The position numbers were made by a program, and so were the translations under genes. From contig QNGE01000995.1 in assembly GCA_008508345.1 (NCBI GenBank), forward strand, positions 114,621 through 178,620: a stretch of 64,000 nucleotides of DNA. The letters run 5' to 3'. The DNA comes from Paragonimus westermani (lineage: Eukaryota; Platyhelminthes; Trematoda; Plagiorchiida; Troglotrematidae). Below are positions 24,101 through 38,800 of this stretch, in pieces (the first letter of the stretch is position 1; every line of letters begins with the position of its first letter). Under the pieces are notes generated by a model that saw only the letters and a list, made by a program, of their open reading frames with translations, was not told where the DNA came from and ran no database searches.

Positions 24101-27100
24101 GACTGCAGGTTCCGGCTGTCTACCAAAAGAAGACAAGAAAAATTTGTTCACGTTTGTTCCGTTGCAGGGTACCTCGAATAAAAGCATGTCAAACTGATGC
24201 GTGACAAGCCGCGCCTAATTAACTTATTTTGCGTTCACTGTTGTAGGAATCAGTGATGAGGTGAGATTCAGTTTTACGATTTTCTTGGCCTACATGGATT
24301 GCTTTGGAAAGCAGCAGTTTAGCATTCAGCGTAAACTAGCTGTCTATTCTTCATCGTCCCGTTGATGATCAGCAGATCGGATTAAAGTTAGTGCTGAGAG
24401 TGCAGAAGGTGGAAATTTCAACGACTTACACAGCCAGGTTAGAATAGCCAAGAGCTAGAATGGTGTTATGAATGTCAGATATTTAACAAGTAAATAGCTT
24501 CTGGTGATTAACTCTTGAAACAGGTGCTTCTAAAACGGAAGCATTTTGCCAATGTCCACTGAATATTTGTGAATGAAGCAGTTTTATATCAGTGTTGTGG
24601 TTGCTGGTATAAGTTATGTTAATGCGATGGAAGCTTACGTTTTTAAAAATGACAGTACTGTTAAGAGCAAATTTGGAAAGGTAACGCCCTACTTGAAGTA
24701 TTCAGGCTTGGATCTCATCTAGAATAATGATTTACTGGCATAATATCTGTCGAGTAATATTCCCTAATCTGCTCACCGAAATAACAAACGCATCCATACT
24801 TTCACCGAGCTCAGTAAGCCAACAGTAACGGAATCGTGTATCAGGAAACCAACTAGAACATAGAATAGGAAATCCGCCGTGGTTTTTAGAAAGAAATCGT
24901 CAAGTTTACAATAATAATTTTACTGAATTAGGTGACAAGGTATAGAGTGACTGGAGATCAAAAGTGAGTTGCTGAAAACAGCATCACTGTTTAGCTGAAT
25001 GAGCGGCCCCAACAAATTACGGGGATCTTCCTGATTACCCAGGAAAAATGAATTAGAATTTGGTCAGAACATGTCTGAGGTGAGCGAACCAGCTTCCGTG
25101 CTAAGAGTTAAGCAATCTGTCGGCTGCTCACAAGCTTTTCTGAAATTATGAGTTGAGAGTTGTTCATCGCACCGTCAGCAAATCCAGCGACAATGTATTA
25201 TTGACAAAAGAACTAATTCAGACTTTGTTCAAATACAGTTAGTTGAATAGAGAATATGTTATTCCGACCTGCATACAACTAGCCAACGACCCCCTATGCA
25301 ACTTGCTACAGTTTTACGCTCACTAATTTTTCATATTCTCCCACCCGGAGTGAATGGTGTTCACGTCGTTTTCCATTTATGTCACTCAACGATTGTATGA
25401 TCTTCATTGGAAGTCGTTCGTTTGTCAAACCATTGATGAATTGTCCGGGATCTGGCAGGGTTCAGACTGAAGTTCATCCAAGTTTGATGACATTATTCGC
25501 TTTCAGATAGCCTTTACAACCGTCATCCTCGCGGTGGTCGGAATCTGAGTTCTAACCAGGTTTTCACAACACAGCCCTGTTGATCACTACAACATTCACT
25601 TCACGTGAACACTTCCATATCAGTAGTGTCTGGAAGTTATGATAATCCGGTCTATTTTACTGTGTTCAAGTGAAACGTAACAAAATCCTATCAATCTTGG
25701 AATAACCAAGAACTGTGAAGACGTGTTCAGTCCAGAAGAATTTGGTTGATGTGCACTACTCAATTTGGAAAGAAAGGCAAGTAGAAGACCATAGAACAGC
25801 CGTATTGAGCTAGGTATGGCGTGTACTCTTATCAAAGTTGGTTGTTTTGAACTCAAGGCTGACTATATAACGCTAAAACTTCCGCCGGTTCACCGGATTA
25901 ATAGGTAAAACTGACCACTTACGTAATGCACATACGTTCGCGCAATGCCCGTAAGACTCACAGAAGCATGGCTGGTGAGTCCAAGCATGTGCTTAAGATT
26001 ATGCCCGAACGTCTACGAACAAAATGCATGGTCCACTAATCCGTAATGCAGTAACACGGCGTGATAGGTCATACTGTTCATAAAAGAAGGCGACGGTCAC
26101 ACTCCAACACATTGTGTGTGCAAAGTTCACACTGTACATTAACCGCTAGGTTTTCTGATAGGTAAACAAGCTTTTGGTCATGTTGGTGATGTAGCATGTT
26201 AAAAGTGACTCGCTTCACGATGTAGCTAAGTGTTCGGGAAGGCCATTCTGGTGTTTTCTTTAGAAGTTGTGGTCATTGTCGTAAAACTGTGAGCTTAAAC
26301 GAAATCGTTGTATGGTAGCTGGAAAAAGGCTGTTAGTGGACCTGTCCTTATACGCACGAAGTACCTACTTGTCCCATAACAGTAGTTGCAGCATCATGCA
26401 GGACAAAACTAACGTTCTAAATTGAACGAGTTCCACGCGCTAAATCCTTATAAACAAGATAATGAAACGGTTCAGATCCAAATCTTATCAGTTAAGTCGG
26501 TGGGCATGGCTGACACATGGACTTGTGTAAAATCGTTAGTGCGCTATCTACATTGCCGTGTAATTTTACCTATGGTTTGCAAGTCACAACTGTTCTGTGC
26601 ATTCCTATTTAACTTGGTCTCGCACAGCTGTTCAATAAAATAGCGCCGAGCACAGGTAAAAGCAAGTATTTTCCAATTCGTCATCTAAATGGCTGTTTAC
26701 TTTGGAGAAAGAGAGTTAGATGTTACTTTATCCTTTTTCGTAATGAAAATATGTCACTTGCAGTCAACTAGTTGTTTTGGGCATCATCCTAACTCATGTT
26801 TTCATTGACGCATGCGTTGCCAACACAGGTAACAGCAACGTTTATTTAATGTCTCTTCAGAGGTAGATAATCAGTTGCACATAAATTTTGTTCCCTAATC
26901 TCTAGAGTTTCTCGCTTTGTGAATGTTACTCCTCATATCATTTTCTCTTAGCCAGGAATGTGGCAGGTAAAGTCCGGAAACCTAGGAAACCATTCAAACT
27001 GACCTCTTTGAAACGTGACGGACAATTTACACTAGAGTTTTCAACCAGTTTTATCGCGGATATTTAAATTCGTATGGTGTGATTTCATTAGTGAACAATA

Positions 27101-30100
27101 AATCTAATATTGGATCACGATCACGTGCATTTATGTAAAGCAGCATAGAGTGAGCGAAAAATCACAAATAGGCTCGTAACTTTTAATCTACCGCAACGCC
27201 ATTCACGTACACGTTTGGTTGTGTTGGACTGACAAAACGATCTTTTGAGCGGCACTTGTAGAAGCATACAATGTTGCATGGCAAGCCAATACGACAAGGA
27301 TTTCCTGTGTTTTAACGACTCAAACTTCACGATACATCCCTCATGAACTACGATGAGTGTCTGTTATCATTCCAAAATAGTGCCAGCAATGCAGAACATA
27401 ATCTCATGTACGACCTTGATCTAAGAGTTAGTGCGGACAAAGTGATATTTGTGGCTCCCAGCCGAAACAACTAGTCTCAAACAAGCCTGCTTACGCAAAC
27501 TAATAACCATCCTCTAGTTTTCGGCAGTAAAATGGTGTAGTTGAGCAAGCTCAGCGATATGATGGAAAACTTCTTCACCGCCTGTCCTTTTTATTACATT
27601 GATTGTATTAGGATGAGAGGTAACAAAAACAAGCATTTCCGGGCATAAAAATTTATGCTTTCAAAATTATGTAACCAGTTATTTCTAACCGTGAGCTCAT
27701 CCAAAAGCTTGTTTTTAAGGAGCTTGCAAACGAGTTGAATTTAATCAAGGATTTTGTAAATGTTCTTCATGAGGTCATTGTATCATCCATTTTTCAATCT
27801 GTCCACGTGTGTGCTGACCCACAGACAGTCTTTCATTCATTAACGAAACCAATCTCACATTTTTTGAATTGAATCTCACTGCCACAAAATTATTCTGACC
27901 ATCGTATATGCAGTCGCGCGTTGGTGACCACAACCTTTGATGAAGACGCTTCAGCAGCCTTGCCGATCATTTACCTACCTCGTAAAGCGACTCACTTTCA
28001 GTGTGCTGTTTAGCAGTGTGATCGCAGTCATACTCTGATCACAGCAAATGCATTAACTGAACCTTTCTTGTGATGGCACTTGTTAGATATGGCTGTCGCT
28101 AACCTATTACGCTGACCATGTTGCAACAACACGAGTTACATGAGATCACATAAAACAACCGCGCACCGTAATGTTTATCGAGAGCATTTAACGAACAGCT
28201 GATGCTAGAATCTTTAAAGAGAAGTGTAGCGACTTAGTCTCAATGGGAATATGTAAAGCAATTTGAGAAAGAGAGTGATCCACAATAACCGGCTTACTAA
28301 GTCTTGTAGACCGCAAACAGTGCAGTCTGCTAATCCATGAATTCTACGGGAATCTGGATAAGACTGAAACAATCGAAAGACATGATGGTTTGTGTCTACC
28401 AACTCTGGCGGGCCGTGAACAATTTACACAGAAACCGCTCTGATTCACTTTGAACACAAATTGGCTGCAATGCAGAGTTCTATACTGCACTTGGTGTATA
28501 TCTGGTGGGATAAAACAAATCGGCTGGAGGCAAACAGTCTCATGTGATACAGTGAATACGTTTAGGTACAAGCACACTCAAGCTTAGCATTTTTATCCTG
28601 CAATATTGATGTAATTCGACCGTTCCGTGTGTTCACACTTCCTGTGAGCCAAACTCATCCTCAATACACACTGCCTGAGTGATTGTTAAAAATGAACCGA
28701 TCAGCCACTAACTGTTGATGTAATCTGTTCGGTTATGATTAGCCCAAATTTGTCGAATAGCCGTTCAAAAATCCACACACGAACCCTCAGATCCAGTAGT
28801 CAACAAGAACACATATAACTAACACCAATATACCATCTTTGACACTATCGTCAAGGTTATGAATAGCCTCACAAGCGGCAGCACTGTGAGGTATTAGCGC
28901 TAGTGCATACTCAGCAAAATCGTATTGAGTTTATGATGCAGAACACTTGTAACTTTATCCAGTAGGGTTGCCGGCGTACCGGCGAAACGTTGTGCAGAAG
29001 AAACTGTTTGCTGAATATTTGATATAGTAACTATCGAAAAAACTGTGCGTTTTTGATCGAAGTGCATTTGGGGGCAGGACCTCTGTAAGCATTTCACGGA
29101 AGTGATTGACAGAAGCTAACCATTGAAGACACAATCAAATGCCGTTGGTAACACTGAGGATAAATGTTTCCTTGAGGTTATTGTTTTAGTACGGTAAATC
29201 CCAGTGAATCCCGTGCAAATTGTGACTGGCAAGAATTAGCGTTTCATGGGCGCACCGTAACCCACATAGTGGTGCGAAAAATCCAGAATGAGTTCAGTTT
29301 TGAGACGCTCGTTTCACGTTGTGCCCTTTTATGTTCACTGGACTTAGCTAAAGATGCCAATTCCGATCCACTTTGAGTCAACGTGCTCAAAAAGGCGGCC
29401 ATTCGAACTCATACTAGCTGTTCTGGATCGAACTCATTCCAAAGGGGAATCATGTGACTACCATACACTCGCGACACACTTCTGAGTAATGAACAGTTGC
29501 CTTGTCAACAGATAACGTTTTATTTAAACTCAACTTTTTCATGTAACTTATCGGTGAACGGCCCGTCACAACAGACTGTCTTTACTTACCAGCACCTCAA
29601 AGTATCACGAAGGGTTAAAATCATGGTTGGATGCGAATTCGCTAGAAAAAGTCTATATAGGTGAATTACAGCCCTTTGATTTGACAACAGATAGAGAAAC
29701 TGACAGTTTTTAGCTGTCATTTTTGTGATCCATCCCGTAAGACACATCATTCACAATCCTTATCGATAAACTTTAATTAGGATGCGCGGTCCAACGGAAC
29801 TTACTGCGTCTAATATGCAGCTTGTAGCTTACGTGAAACAATCCATAAACCGAATTGAAGCGTTCTTTACACAGAACCGGGATATGAAAATAATGTTGAT
29901 CACGAACAAACAGTGGTGAGAAAAATTTGGTTATCACTTGGGAAACAACAATGATTATTTGCATATACATAGCGGATAGAGATGTAATGATTGGGAGACA
30001 ACGGAATGTAACACAAAACCTTCAAATTCTGCACATTTTATATGCCCTGTAGTATAGACGCAATTAGGCAAACAAAATATACGAATGCACACTCCGTTGT

Positions 30101-33100
30101 CCTTGTTGACGTGATAAATCTAATACACTTTTTAAACATTGTTTAATTGCACACGTCCTTTTCTGATGTCTACATCACGCAGTCATAAGTCCACAAGAGA
30201 AACGCTTAAGTGTGAATTTTTAAACCTCCTTTCAGCTGTAAAATATTCATTTCGAATGCAGTCAAACAATCTGAACTCTGTATCTGACATTTTCAAATGA
30301 ATGTTATAAGCAAACCGAAAGCACTGGGAGCAAGCTGTGATATTTAACGTTCCAATCGTCTCGAGTGGCCTTCCCACAAGTATTGAAATCGAAACTATTT
30401 TAACAAAGCAATAGATGTTACGTGGGGTTTGTCTTGTTGAATCAACATGTGTTATGTTCAATCGGATTGGCCAAAGCGGTTGCCCATTAAATGGCACGTG
30501 GTACTGCTGTAATCCGGTTTAGATGGATATATCCATCCGCGCCACACTTCAGACAGGGGCTTGCTTCCACTGCGTTTGACGTACTCCTAGTGGGTATGAA
30601 TTTTGAGAGTATCAGCAGAGGAAGACTGCGCATAACATTGCAGATCTTCGTGGGTCACTCGAACTAGATCGAAACTTATATCGTAGTTTTCTGACTCTGG
30701 ATGTAATGCAATCACCGAACCTTTGAATATTCGCACTTTCGGTTTGGTAATCAAACACACCATCACCACCTTGGGGTTAAGGGTTTGCAGTCAGGGTTTA
30801 TATCATTCGTTAAGTGTCTGGTATTATTGTTCGAATGTTTCATTCATCATGTTTGTATAGGTTTGTTTCATCCTGTAATTAGCTTACTCTTAGGCTTTCT
30901 ATTAGCTTCCGCTTATTTCCGCGTGCGTCCCTGTTCGATCGATATTGTCCGCATCGATAGCTCCTCAGTTGATTTGTTTAAGTTCTAAATTTTTTTAATG
31001 CGACAGCTTATTTGAACATGACTAGTTCTGTGTGTTGTTCCTGTTGCACCTGCTGACTCATTCCCATTTAGGTTTGTTTGAATTAAGATGTGTCTGTGTA
31101 TCATGACCGACGCTATCGGTCACATTGTCCCTGTAGAGTACCTCAAACTTTACCTTGCTTGCTTGCTGTAGGTAACTTTGATAGAAAAAATTCTGAAGTG
31201 TTAGAAGTATAAATGAATGATTACGAGAAAGTACTTTCATCACACTACAGACGTTTCATAAATATAGGTGGGTGTTATATTATAGTACTTTAAACACTTG
31301 TGAGTTGTATCTAACCGAACCCAACTGAGGCCCAAAAGAGGGAGGCCCACACACATCGTGAATCGCTAGAACTTGTGAAAGTAGCTTCGTGCAAACTAAC
31401 TGGAATAGGTTCCACGGTTGTTACTGATACGAGGCTATTGAATTTATAAATCATACCAACACGTCATTAGGTAGACTTTCAGTTGTCGCGAACCAATAAT
31501 GAATTATCGCCCTAAGAGTTCAGACTTGTTCTATTATGCACACAACTTCTACGAGCCACGATTGTGTGAATTACGTTAACGTGAAATTGCTGGTGCAACA
31601 GTTTGTGCTTCAGTACAGTCTCTGCTGGTTTACAGACCCAATCTAGCAAACGGACTAGTTATACCGCAAAAAAGAGGCATTTCGTTTTAGTTCAGAAGAA
31701 ATCTTTCTATTTCAGGGAAACCTATAGTGATATCGTCTGCTATTCTAGAAGTTGTTTAATAATTTGCATTCAAGACACTTGGCAAGCGAGTGAAGAAAGT
31801 CCCAGTTAAGACTATTTCTTGGTGTCTTTATCTGGCCAGTGACACTAGCCGTATAACTGGCATGTCCTCCAAATGGTATTTAGAAAAATAACCAATTGTG
31901 CTGGTTGATTTTTGTTGGAATTGAATTATTACATTTTTTCCAAATTTGTCACTTGCGGAATTTAGAATTCACGTTATTCTCAAACCACTCGGCAAGAATG
32001 TTCCAGCCTAACAATAACCATTAATACCGGTAGTGGTGTTTTTATTGAAAATGTGTTAGTGTTTAAGAAATTTATGACTTATTCATGTCACTTAGAATTA
32101 TGTTCATGTGAGCAACGTGATTAGGGATGGAAAACCGTGGGATTCCAATCAGCTCGCTTGAGAAGTTACATGAGATGGGTAGATGTCATCCTCCTAAAAC
32201 ACTGTAGATCTGATGACCAAAGTTAGGTGACTGGCGTAGTGAGTAATTTGTTCGTAGGACTAAGCTATCATCTGAAATTGCTTCAACATCGGATTGACGT
32301 TGGAAACACGTAGGTGCTGACACGCAGGTTCCTGTTGAATCCAAACATTAAACTGATCTAAATGTAATGAACAGTCTATTCGAACAGTTAATTATTAGCG
32401 AAGTAAACAAAACTTTGCAATGTCTTGTGGAAGTCGATAGATGATCACGTTAACGTTTCACAAACACCACATTCCTATGCCAAGCACAAAGGCTCCATGT
32501 AGCAGACATTAGGTTTAAAATCGTCAGATTATCTGAGTATTTCTACCCCGCTTATTTGTAGACATAAGGCAAACTGATTAGTGATACGTAGTAAGACGGA
32601 TTCAGTAAGTTGAGAGAAACGCCTCTGCCAAAAGTTTAGGCTTTGTCAAGATTAGAATCAGCGACAGAAACGATAAGCCGAAACATGACAAAGGGGTTGC
32701 CAGCTTTTTTACGAAGCAGTGCCGAGAGCTCAAGATCTTAGTGACTGAGTAAGGTAACAGATACTCCCACATAAATGGAGTATTGTGGTATTCTCCTTAC
32801 TGAAGACAAATGACAAAACCCTGAAGCATGAAACGATATTAGACAGGCGACTATGGTATCAAGGTCGTCAAAACGGTCACACTTGATGTGCTTAAGAGTG
32901 TGGGATGGAATGAAAGCCTTAGTGATGGGTAAATTAGTTTTTCTGGTCAGTATTTCGGAAAACGGTAGACGACATTTAATCAAACTTTTAGTGGTACATG
33001 GAAACTCGACACTAGTGTTGGGTTTGGGTGCTAGTTCTCCTCATAAAAGTCTATAGTCGTCCATCAATAATCTTCTGTTTTTGAGCATCTGTGTTAATAT

Positions 33101-35793
33101 AGTTGATGCAGTTAGTTTTCCCATAACCAGCGTTGTATCAGAAATGCGTTTTCCGTTAAATTAGTTCCAGTATCCATTTCGGAAGTCGTTGAAAGACAGC
33201 TTCATTGATTAGTTGAGCTTAAAAATGCAATGCAATTTGAAAAACTTCTGATTGAACCTGGTAATCTGAAAAAACTGCGGAAAATACGACCGCTTTTGCG
33301 TGTGCACTGACTTAAAGTCGAAATACGTTGTGTTTTGGAAGTGCGGTATAGCTTGAATATCGTTGCTGGATTTTACTGAAGAAATCAGACAAAAATTTCA
33401 CCGATATCTCCCTAACTTCCACTTACTGACGAGTGGATTCGGAAAATTTGTTAACCCAACGGCTTTGGTATCTTAGTTTATGTTTTCTTATGATTATTTT
33501 GTCTTTCTGAATAGAAAATATCAAGCGAAATCTCTTTCTGCCTTCTACACATTTGGACAGTTTGATAATGTCACAGATGGCGCAATTATGACGCATTGTG
33601 CACGATGATGGAACGTGGCGAAAAATAATGAAACGTTACTACAGAGATGGTATGTCCATGAAAATGGCTTCGCCGTAGGATGTAATGAATTTTCAAGCCG
33701 CGGAGTACACTAGATAAACTTTGACGGACTCCAAAGCTATCCAGATTAAAATCGAAATATCCTCGCCCTAATTGATAGAGTAATCCGTCTGGTGTGCGTA
33801 CAGCATGAGCAACTAAATGAATCCAGTTCTGTCTACCCACGTAGAATTAAATGCTGAATTATGCAGCTTATATACGAAGCGTTTATGTGGATAACTGGGT
33901 TAAAATTTGAAAATAACGCTTGGTAAACCCAGATGATGAATGCCGGTGGTACCGATATTGGCATTCCCAATTCCTGATCCTTGTTTATTGAGTTCATGTT
34001 ATAGTCGTCAATCTGGTTAGAAAGCGATGTTACGGTAATAAGAAATCTTTCTAAGATGTTGCTTGAAACGGCAGTAGTAGCAGCTGTTTTGATCTAACCT
34101 CTTTATAGACATAAGTTAGTCTTAGGGCAAGTAAATACGTAAACTTCAAACTCGGTAACCAGTAGTAAAATGTTTTTTATAAACCGCTTTTCGAAATTCC
34201 TAATTCGCTGAACAGGTCGCCTATACGCGGAAGTAAACTGACCTCCTAACTTGGAAATCTAATATACATCACGGACATCCACTCACGAGCCAATGGACAC
34301 TGCTTTACGATGGACGATTTTGAGCTCCAAGTCATTGCTACAACAGACTATAGAATGGCAATGACTAAAAGACGGTTTCGGTGACGGGAGTCGAGAGCAA
34401 GAGAGAAAGTAATTGAAATTTGGTCATTGTGACACTAAAGCTTGACGTCAGTATGTGATTCCATTTGATGAGAGAAGTGTGTTTTCTTTAAATTATTCCT
34501 TCAAAAATAACATCAAGTTTCGAATGAGAAAAGAATTTATCCCAAAGTCTGCAACTGAAGTAGTTCGCAGGTGGCATGTTAAGATACGCAACTTTCCTCA
34601 ACTGGCTAACGACGCGCATACCAGACAAACAAAGTAAACCACAACGTCGAATGAATTCTCCATTTCACCCCGTATGCTAGTCACAGACAAAAATTAATAT
34701 GATACTGGACCCCAAGTTTTCCGCAACATTTTAAATCTTTTCAAATGAGGAAAACTATGGGGCTCAGTACAATAGCCATTCGATCTAAAAAAAACGTAAT
34801 TTCTATTTCGGGTTACGAAAGGGAATTTGGGTTCGCTCACATTTCTGTAGCCGATCTTCACCTGACCTTTTCACCGATATGAAAAACCTGTCAACTGAGT
34901 TGACTGATTACAGCTCGACAGAACAACAGCTCACGAGGAAGGGCAGATGGCAGACGCAATATTAAGGTCTGACATGAAGAATGAAACTTATGTACAACGA
35001 CGACATAAACTGTAACAAAAAGCACTAGGACCGTTCGGAGTGAAAACCTGCAGGCATCGAAACGGTAGATAATGTGTGAGTCCGGTGTGTCCCTGAGAAT
35101 TCCACACCCTGAACGCATGAATCGTAGTGAAATAGGACAGCACATGTCATGCTGCATGGTGCAGTGGAAGGAGACATCCTGCCAGTTCAGGAAAGTGGTT
35201 TCCAATGAAAATCAGGATGGACCATTACAAGTTTTGAAGGCTCCTTAAGAAAGAATAGCCAACCGGCGTACAAAATTGTCGCGGTACTCTACTGGAGAGC
35301 GTGTAGTCTAAAGAAGTACGCGAGTGGACCGTTGCCGGTAGAATGGCAGTCGGTCCGCACTGTAAAACCAGGAGCTATTGTTTCGAGGCAGCAACATACT
35401 GGTGATTAGTAAACAGTTCGAACGTGTGCTCAATTTACTCAACCAGATCTGTAGAATTAAGACTTTCATAGAGAATAACAAACTGACTAGCAACATGTTA
35501 CAGGGTTGCAACTTAACAAAGGCTGTCAGTGCAGCCAGTGCAATTTTTCCATAATAAGTGTATTTTTGCACCGGTGAGATGAGAATAAATGCCGAGGAAT
35601 ATTTCCATTTTCTCCACATTTTTGTTTTATTCAGGTAAATGTACATGGATTTACAAAATCGGCTTTCGTTTTTTACTTTTCAAGTCTTCAGTAGTTACCG
35701 AGAGGAAATTTGTTTGACGACTTATTGATGTCGAAATTGGTAATTGCAGAACATTACTCTGAACTCCCAATGAAGTATGCTAGAACAGTTGCA
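21167..35793. other. Long stretch without a recognisable feature
   Basis: No gene, RNA or repeat is supported. The longest open frames are 102 to 112 codons (23889-24197 plus; 30183-30497 minus; 34891-35205 minus; 35308-35646 minus). None carries a motif I recognise. Spliced exons shorter than about 150 nt cannot be excluded by eye. Confidence 0.45.
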
Positions 35794-35866
35794 TTCATCT
35801 CAGTAGAACGCTTTGTGTCATTACGATAAAAGATGACTGGCCTTGAAATCGGGTTTGAGTCCTGCC
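35794..35866 (+). repeat. tRNA-like sequence, possible decayed SINE head
   Basis: A B-box-like GGGTTTGAGTCCTGCC (35851-35866) lies about 55 nt downstream of an A-box-like CATCTCAGTAGAACGC (35798-35813). The spacing and order fit a polymerase III internal promoter. No cloverleaf can be drawn and no hammerhead follows. It may be an old SINE relic or chance. Confidence 0.25.
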
Positions 35867-38800
35867 AGTATTTATTGTTTACTGAGCTTACACTTTACGC
35901 AACTCGTGACAGCAAACAAGTTATTTTATAGGAAGAAAACATGCAAAAGATGCATTAAGACGTTCAAATGTCTATCTCTAAAGCATTTAAACCCTTGAAT
36001 CGGCCGGATTCACACATTCCGAACCTCTTAATTTTGTGTACATTTTTCTCCCTTATAACCTCTCCGGGTGTAAAGTGCACATACGCTTTCAGTCAAATGT
36101 TACCAGAGTGCATAGGGGGCTGAAGAAAGGACAACATTCAATTACAGACTGCCAGACACAGTATGCGCTGCTGGAAACTGTTCAATTCTTTCGGTTGATA
36201 AGATGTAAAAGAAACTTTCAATCTATGACAAGATGAGAATGCGTGTATGCATCTGAATCTTTGTTCGGTGGTTTTTGGGTATTTACAAAATTTTCAGGGC
36301 TCCGTCCACCAGCAAAATGGCAAACCCGTTTGTAAACGTAACCCAACGAAATTGTTTGCGTGCTGCGTGTGATGAATTGGAGTAGTCATGCAGATTGTTC
36401 AAAGCCACTTATTCTATCTTGTCCTAAACTAGATGGTCAAATTTGGGAGAGTAGTAACTCAAATTTTTGAAAAGCTCGTCAAGAACACAACAACTAGATT
36501 AGTATGGCGTCCACCAACCAAGCAACGTTCTGGCTAGCGAGTCTTAAACAACATCTCAAACCCCTTTCGTTCAGTTTAGCATAGCCATTGGACGAAACTG
36601 AACATCTTTAGAAATGAAAGTCGGTAAACCTACTGACGACGCCAGTTGCAAACTTTGTAAATCGTTTATTGCTCAATGTGATTTGAATTTCTGACGGAGT
36701 TTCCTATCGACGTGTACAGGGTTCACTTTGTGTGAAAATATAATTTTTTAGCGGGTGATTAGTATACGTTGGTTTTTATGGAAGACACTAATGTGAACAA
36801 AATGATACCAACAGACGTTTCTCGAAATACACACGAATAGTAGGCAATCGGACGGGCGAGGGAATGTTTTATAGAGCTTGAGAAGTGGAGGCTGATTTGC
36901 CTGGCTTCCAAGTCGGAACTGGTCAAGTCTGTTTGCGGCCTTCAGTGTGCGCAGGAGTCAGCAAAAAATTCATCCGATAGCTGTTGTTTGTAAACATTTT
37001 CAGCACATTTTCTCAACAACACTTCAGGTAATTGTCATCCAGTGTTTGCATACACAACAACAACTACCAAAAAAGCGAAACCACCTTGCATATAAATGTT
37101 GTAAATTTGTCGGTCTGCCGTATTGTCAATATGTTTTGCATTAACTTACCAGTGTGAACTGCGCTGGTCGACTGTGAAACGTTGTAATGTAGTAATGGAA
37201 TTAGATTAGGAGACAGTAGCATGCTGGATTTGACTGTTTGCCCGTGTTCACAACAAAATTGGCTGGGGAAATCAACTTATTCCGTCTGATTTACCTGCTT
37301 TTGTTTCATTTTGGAAAACATTTTGTGTTCGTAGAATATTCATCAACACTGTTGTATTGACCAGCCTATCGGAACTCAGCACCGCTTGGTCTTGGATACT
37401 TATAAACAAGTGCGTAGAGTCATCAGGGGTTTGAAACGAAAGTACTGGCTAGTGTCCCCCACGAGCTGCTAGCATAAATTATGCCCGATTTATACTCTTT
37501 TGTATCCACCCATCCCGTACGTCCTCTGGCGACGGGGAATGGACAGTATTGCAGCTGTGGAATAAGGATTTAAGTCTAACAGGAGACAAGGTAGCAGAAC
37601 AACAGTTTAACGGAGCATCAAAAAACAAACTTGGCAACCGAAAACGCCGAACGATTTCTGGTAAAGGTATTTCGATATGTTTGCAGCGTCTACCGGCTCG
37701 CTGCTTTACAGTAGATGATAATCTACCGTTTAGACAAAGATCAACAGATATGCAGCCATTTCGGGTTAACGCAAATCAATGTCTTTTGTTTAGATGGATT
37801 AGTCCAATACACAGATGCATCCTGATAAATCATAAATCGAGGCGACAAACTACCTCAGTAATCAACTAACTGGAATTTTAAATCGTTATAAATTAAGAGA
37901 AATACCATCAGACAACGCGTATCAAGTTATATGCCTGAGGAGAATTTTTATGGGAAAAATGTGGTAATCCTACATATTCCACGAGAACAGTCACTCCAGA
38001 AAACCATGATTGTTAGTTCCATCACGATAAGCTGTATGTGCCACTAATGAAACAGGGCAGACCTTCCGTCACTGACTGTTCGGGACCACCGCAACAGGGA
38101 TGCTCATCATGCTTTACCGTGACATTTCTACGTCATATATACACACTGCCTGAGGAGAAGACAACAACTCAGGCGATTGTGTTGCTATCATTGACCTTAA
38201 GTAGTGGAAGTCTCTGAGCTAGAACAAGTCGGTCACTGTTTCACAAGTTGGACTTCATCAATCTCTCGTTGTATCTTCTATAATATTTAACGCGGGACCA
38301 AAGTCACTTGGTAAGTCAGCACGACGGCCTTGGAGAAGACCCGTGAAAAGCTCACCTGTGTGTTTGTATATTGCATTGTATTTTGCCTTCTTTGGGAAGT
38401 TTATTTATTTCCTTGTATCTTTATAACCTGTTTGGTTGAAAATACAAAGTGAGAAAGCCGTGAAAACATTTAGTCCTGGTTTTTGAAATTAAAAATCTAA
38501 CTTTCACTCATAACTAGATGTTGTGAACTGGAACATCTTCAGTATAGGTCTGTGTCAGTCACGTAGGCTCTGCCGTCAGGTGAATGACTGAGCTGCGATT
38601 CACCATGTCTTTCTGCTTGTGGCGAACGCAGGTGAACAGTGTGTTGACTAACTTGTACATTGTACTGAAACAATCCTTATAAGGTGAATTATTGTGGTTA
38701 ACATAAAACCCTTTTTTCACTGGAAGAGACAATTAATGGTCTTATGTACTCATTTGCATAACACGTCTGTTACGACAACGGCTGTCGCTGTTGATGTGCC

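Noticed and set aside
25520..25570. GGAATCTGAGTTCTAACCAGG, similar to the head just around the B box
   Set aside because: No A box, no downstream ribozyme and no linker; a single short match.
33424..33445. CTGACGAG followed by CGGAAA, hammerhead-like
   Set aside because: Stem II cannot form, GAAA is not in the right place, there is no NUH triplet with stem I, and no SINE head is adjacent.
38148..38174. Hairpin GCCTGAG/CTCAGGC, with CCTGAGGAG also present near 37937
   Set aside because: A 7-bp hairpin and a 10-bp word repeat are within chance for 64 kb, and no element structure surrounds them.
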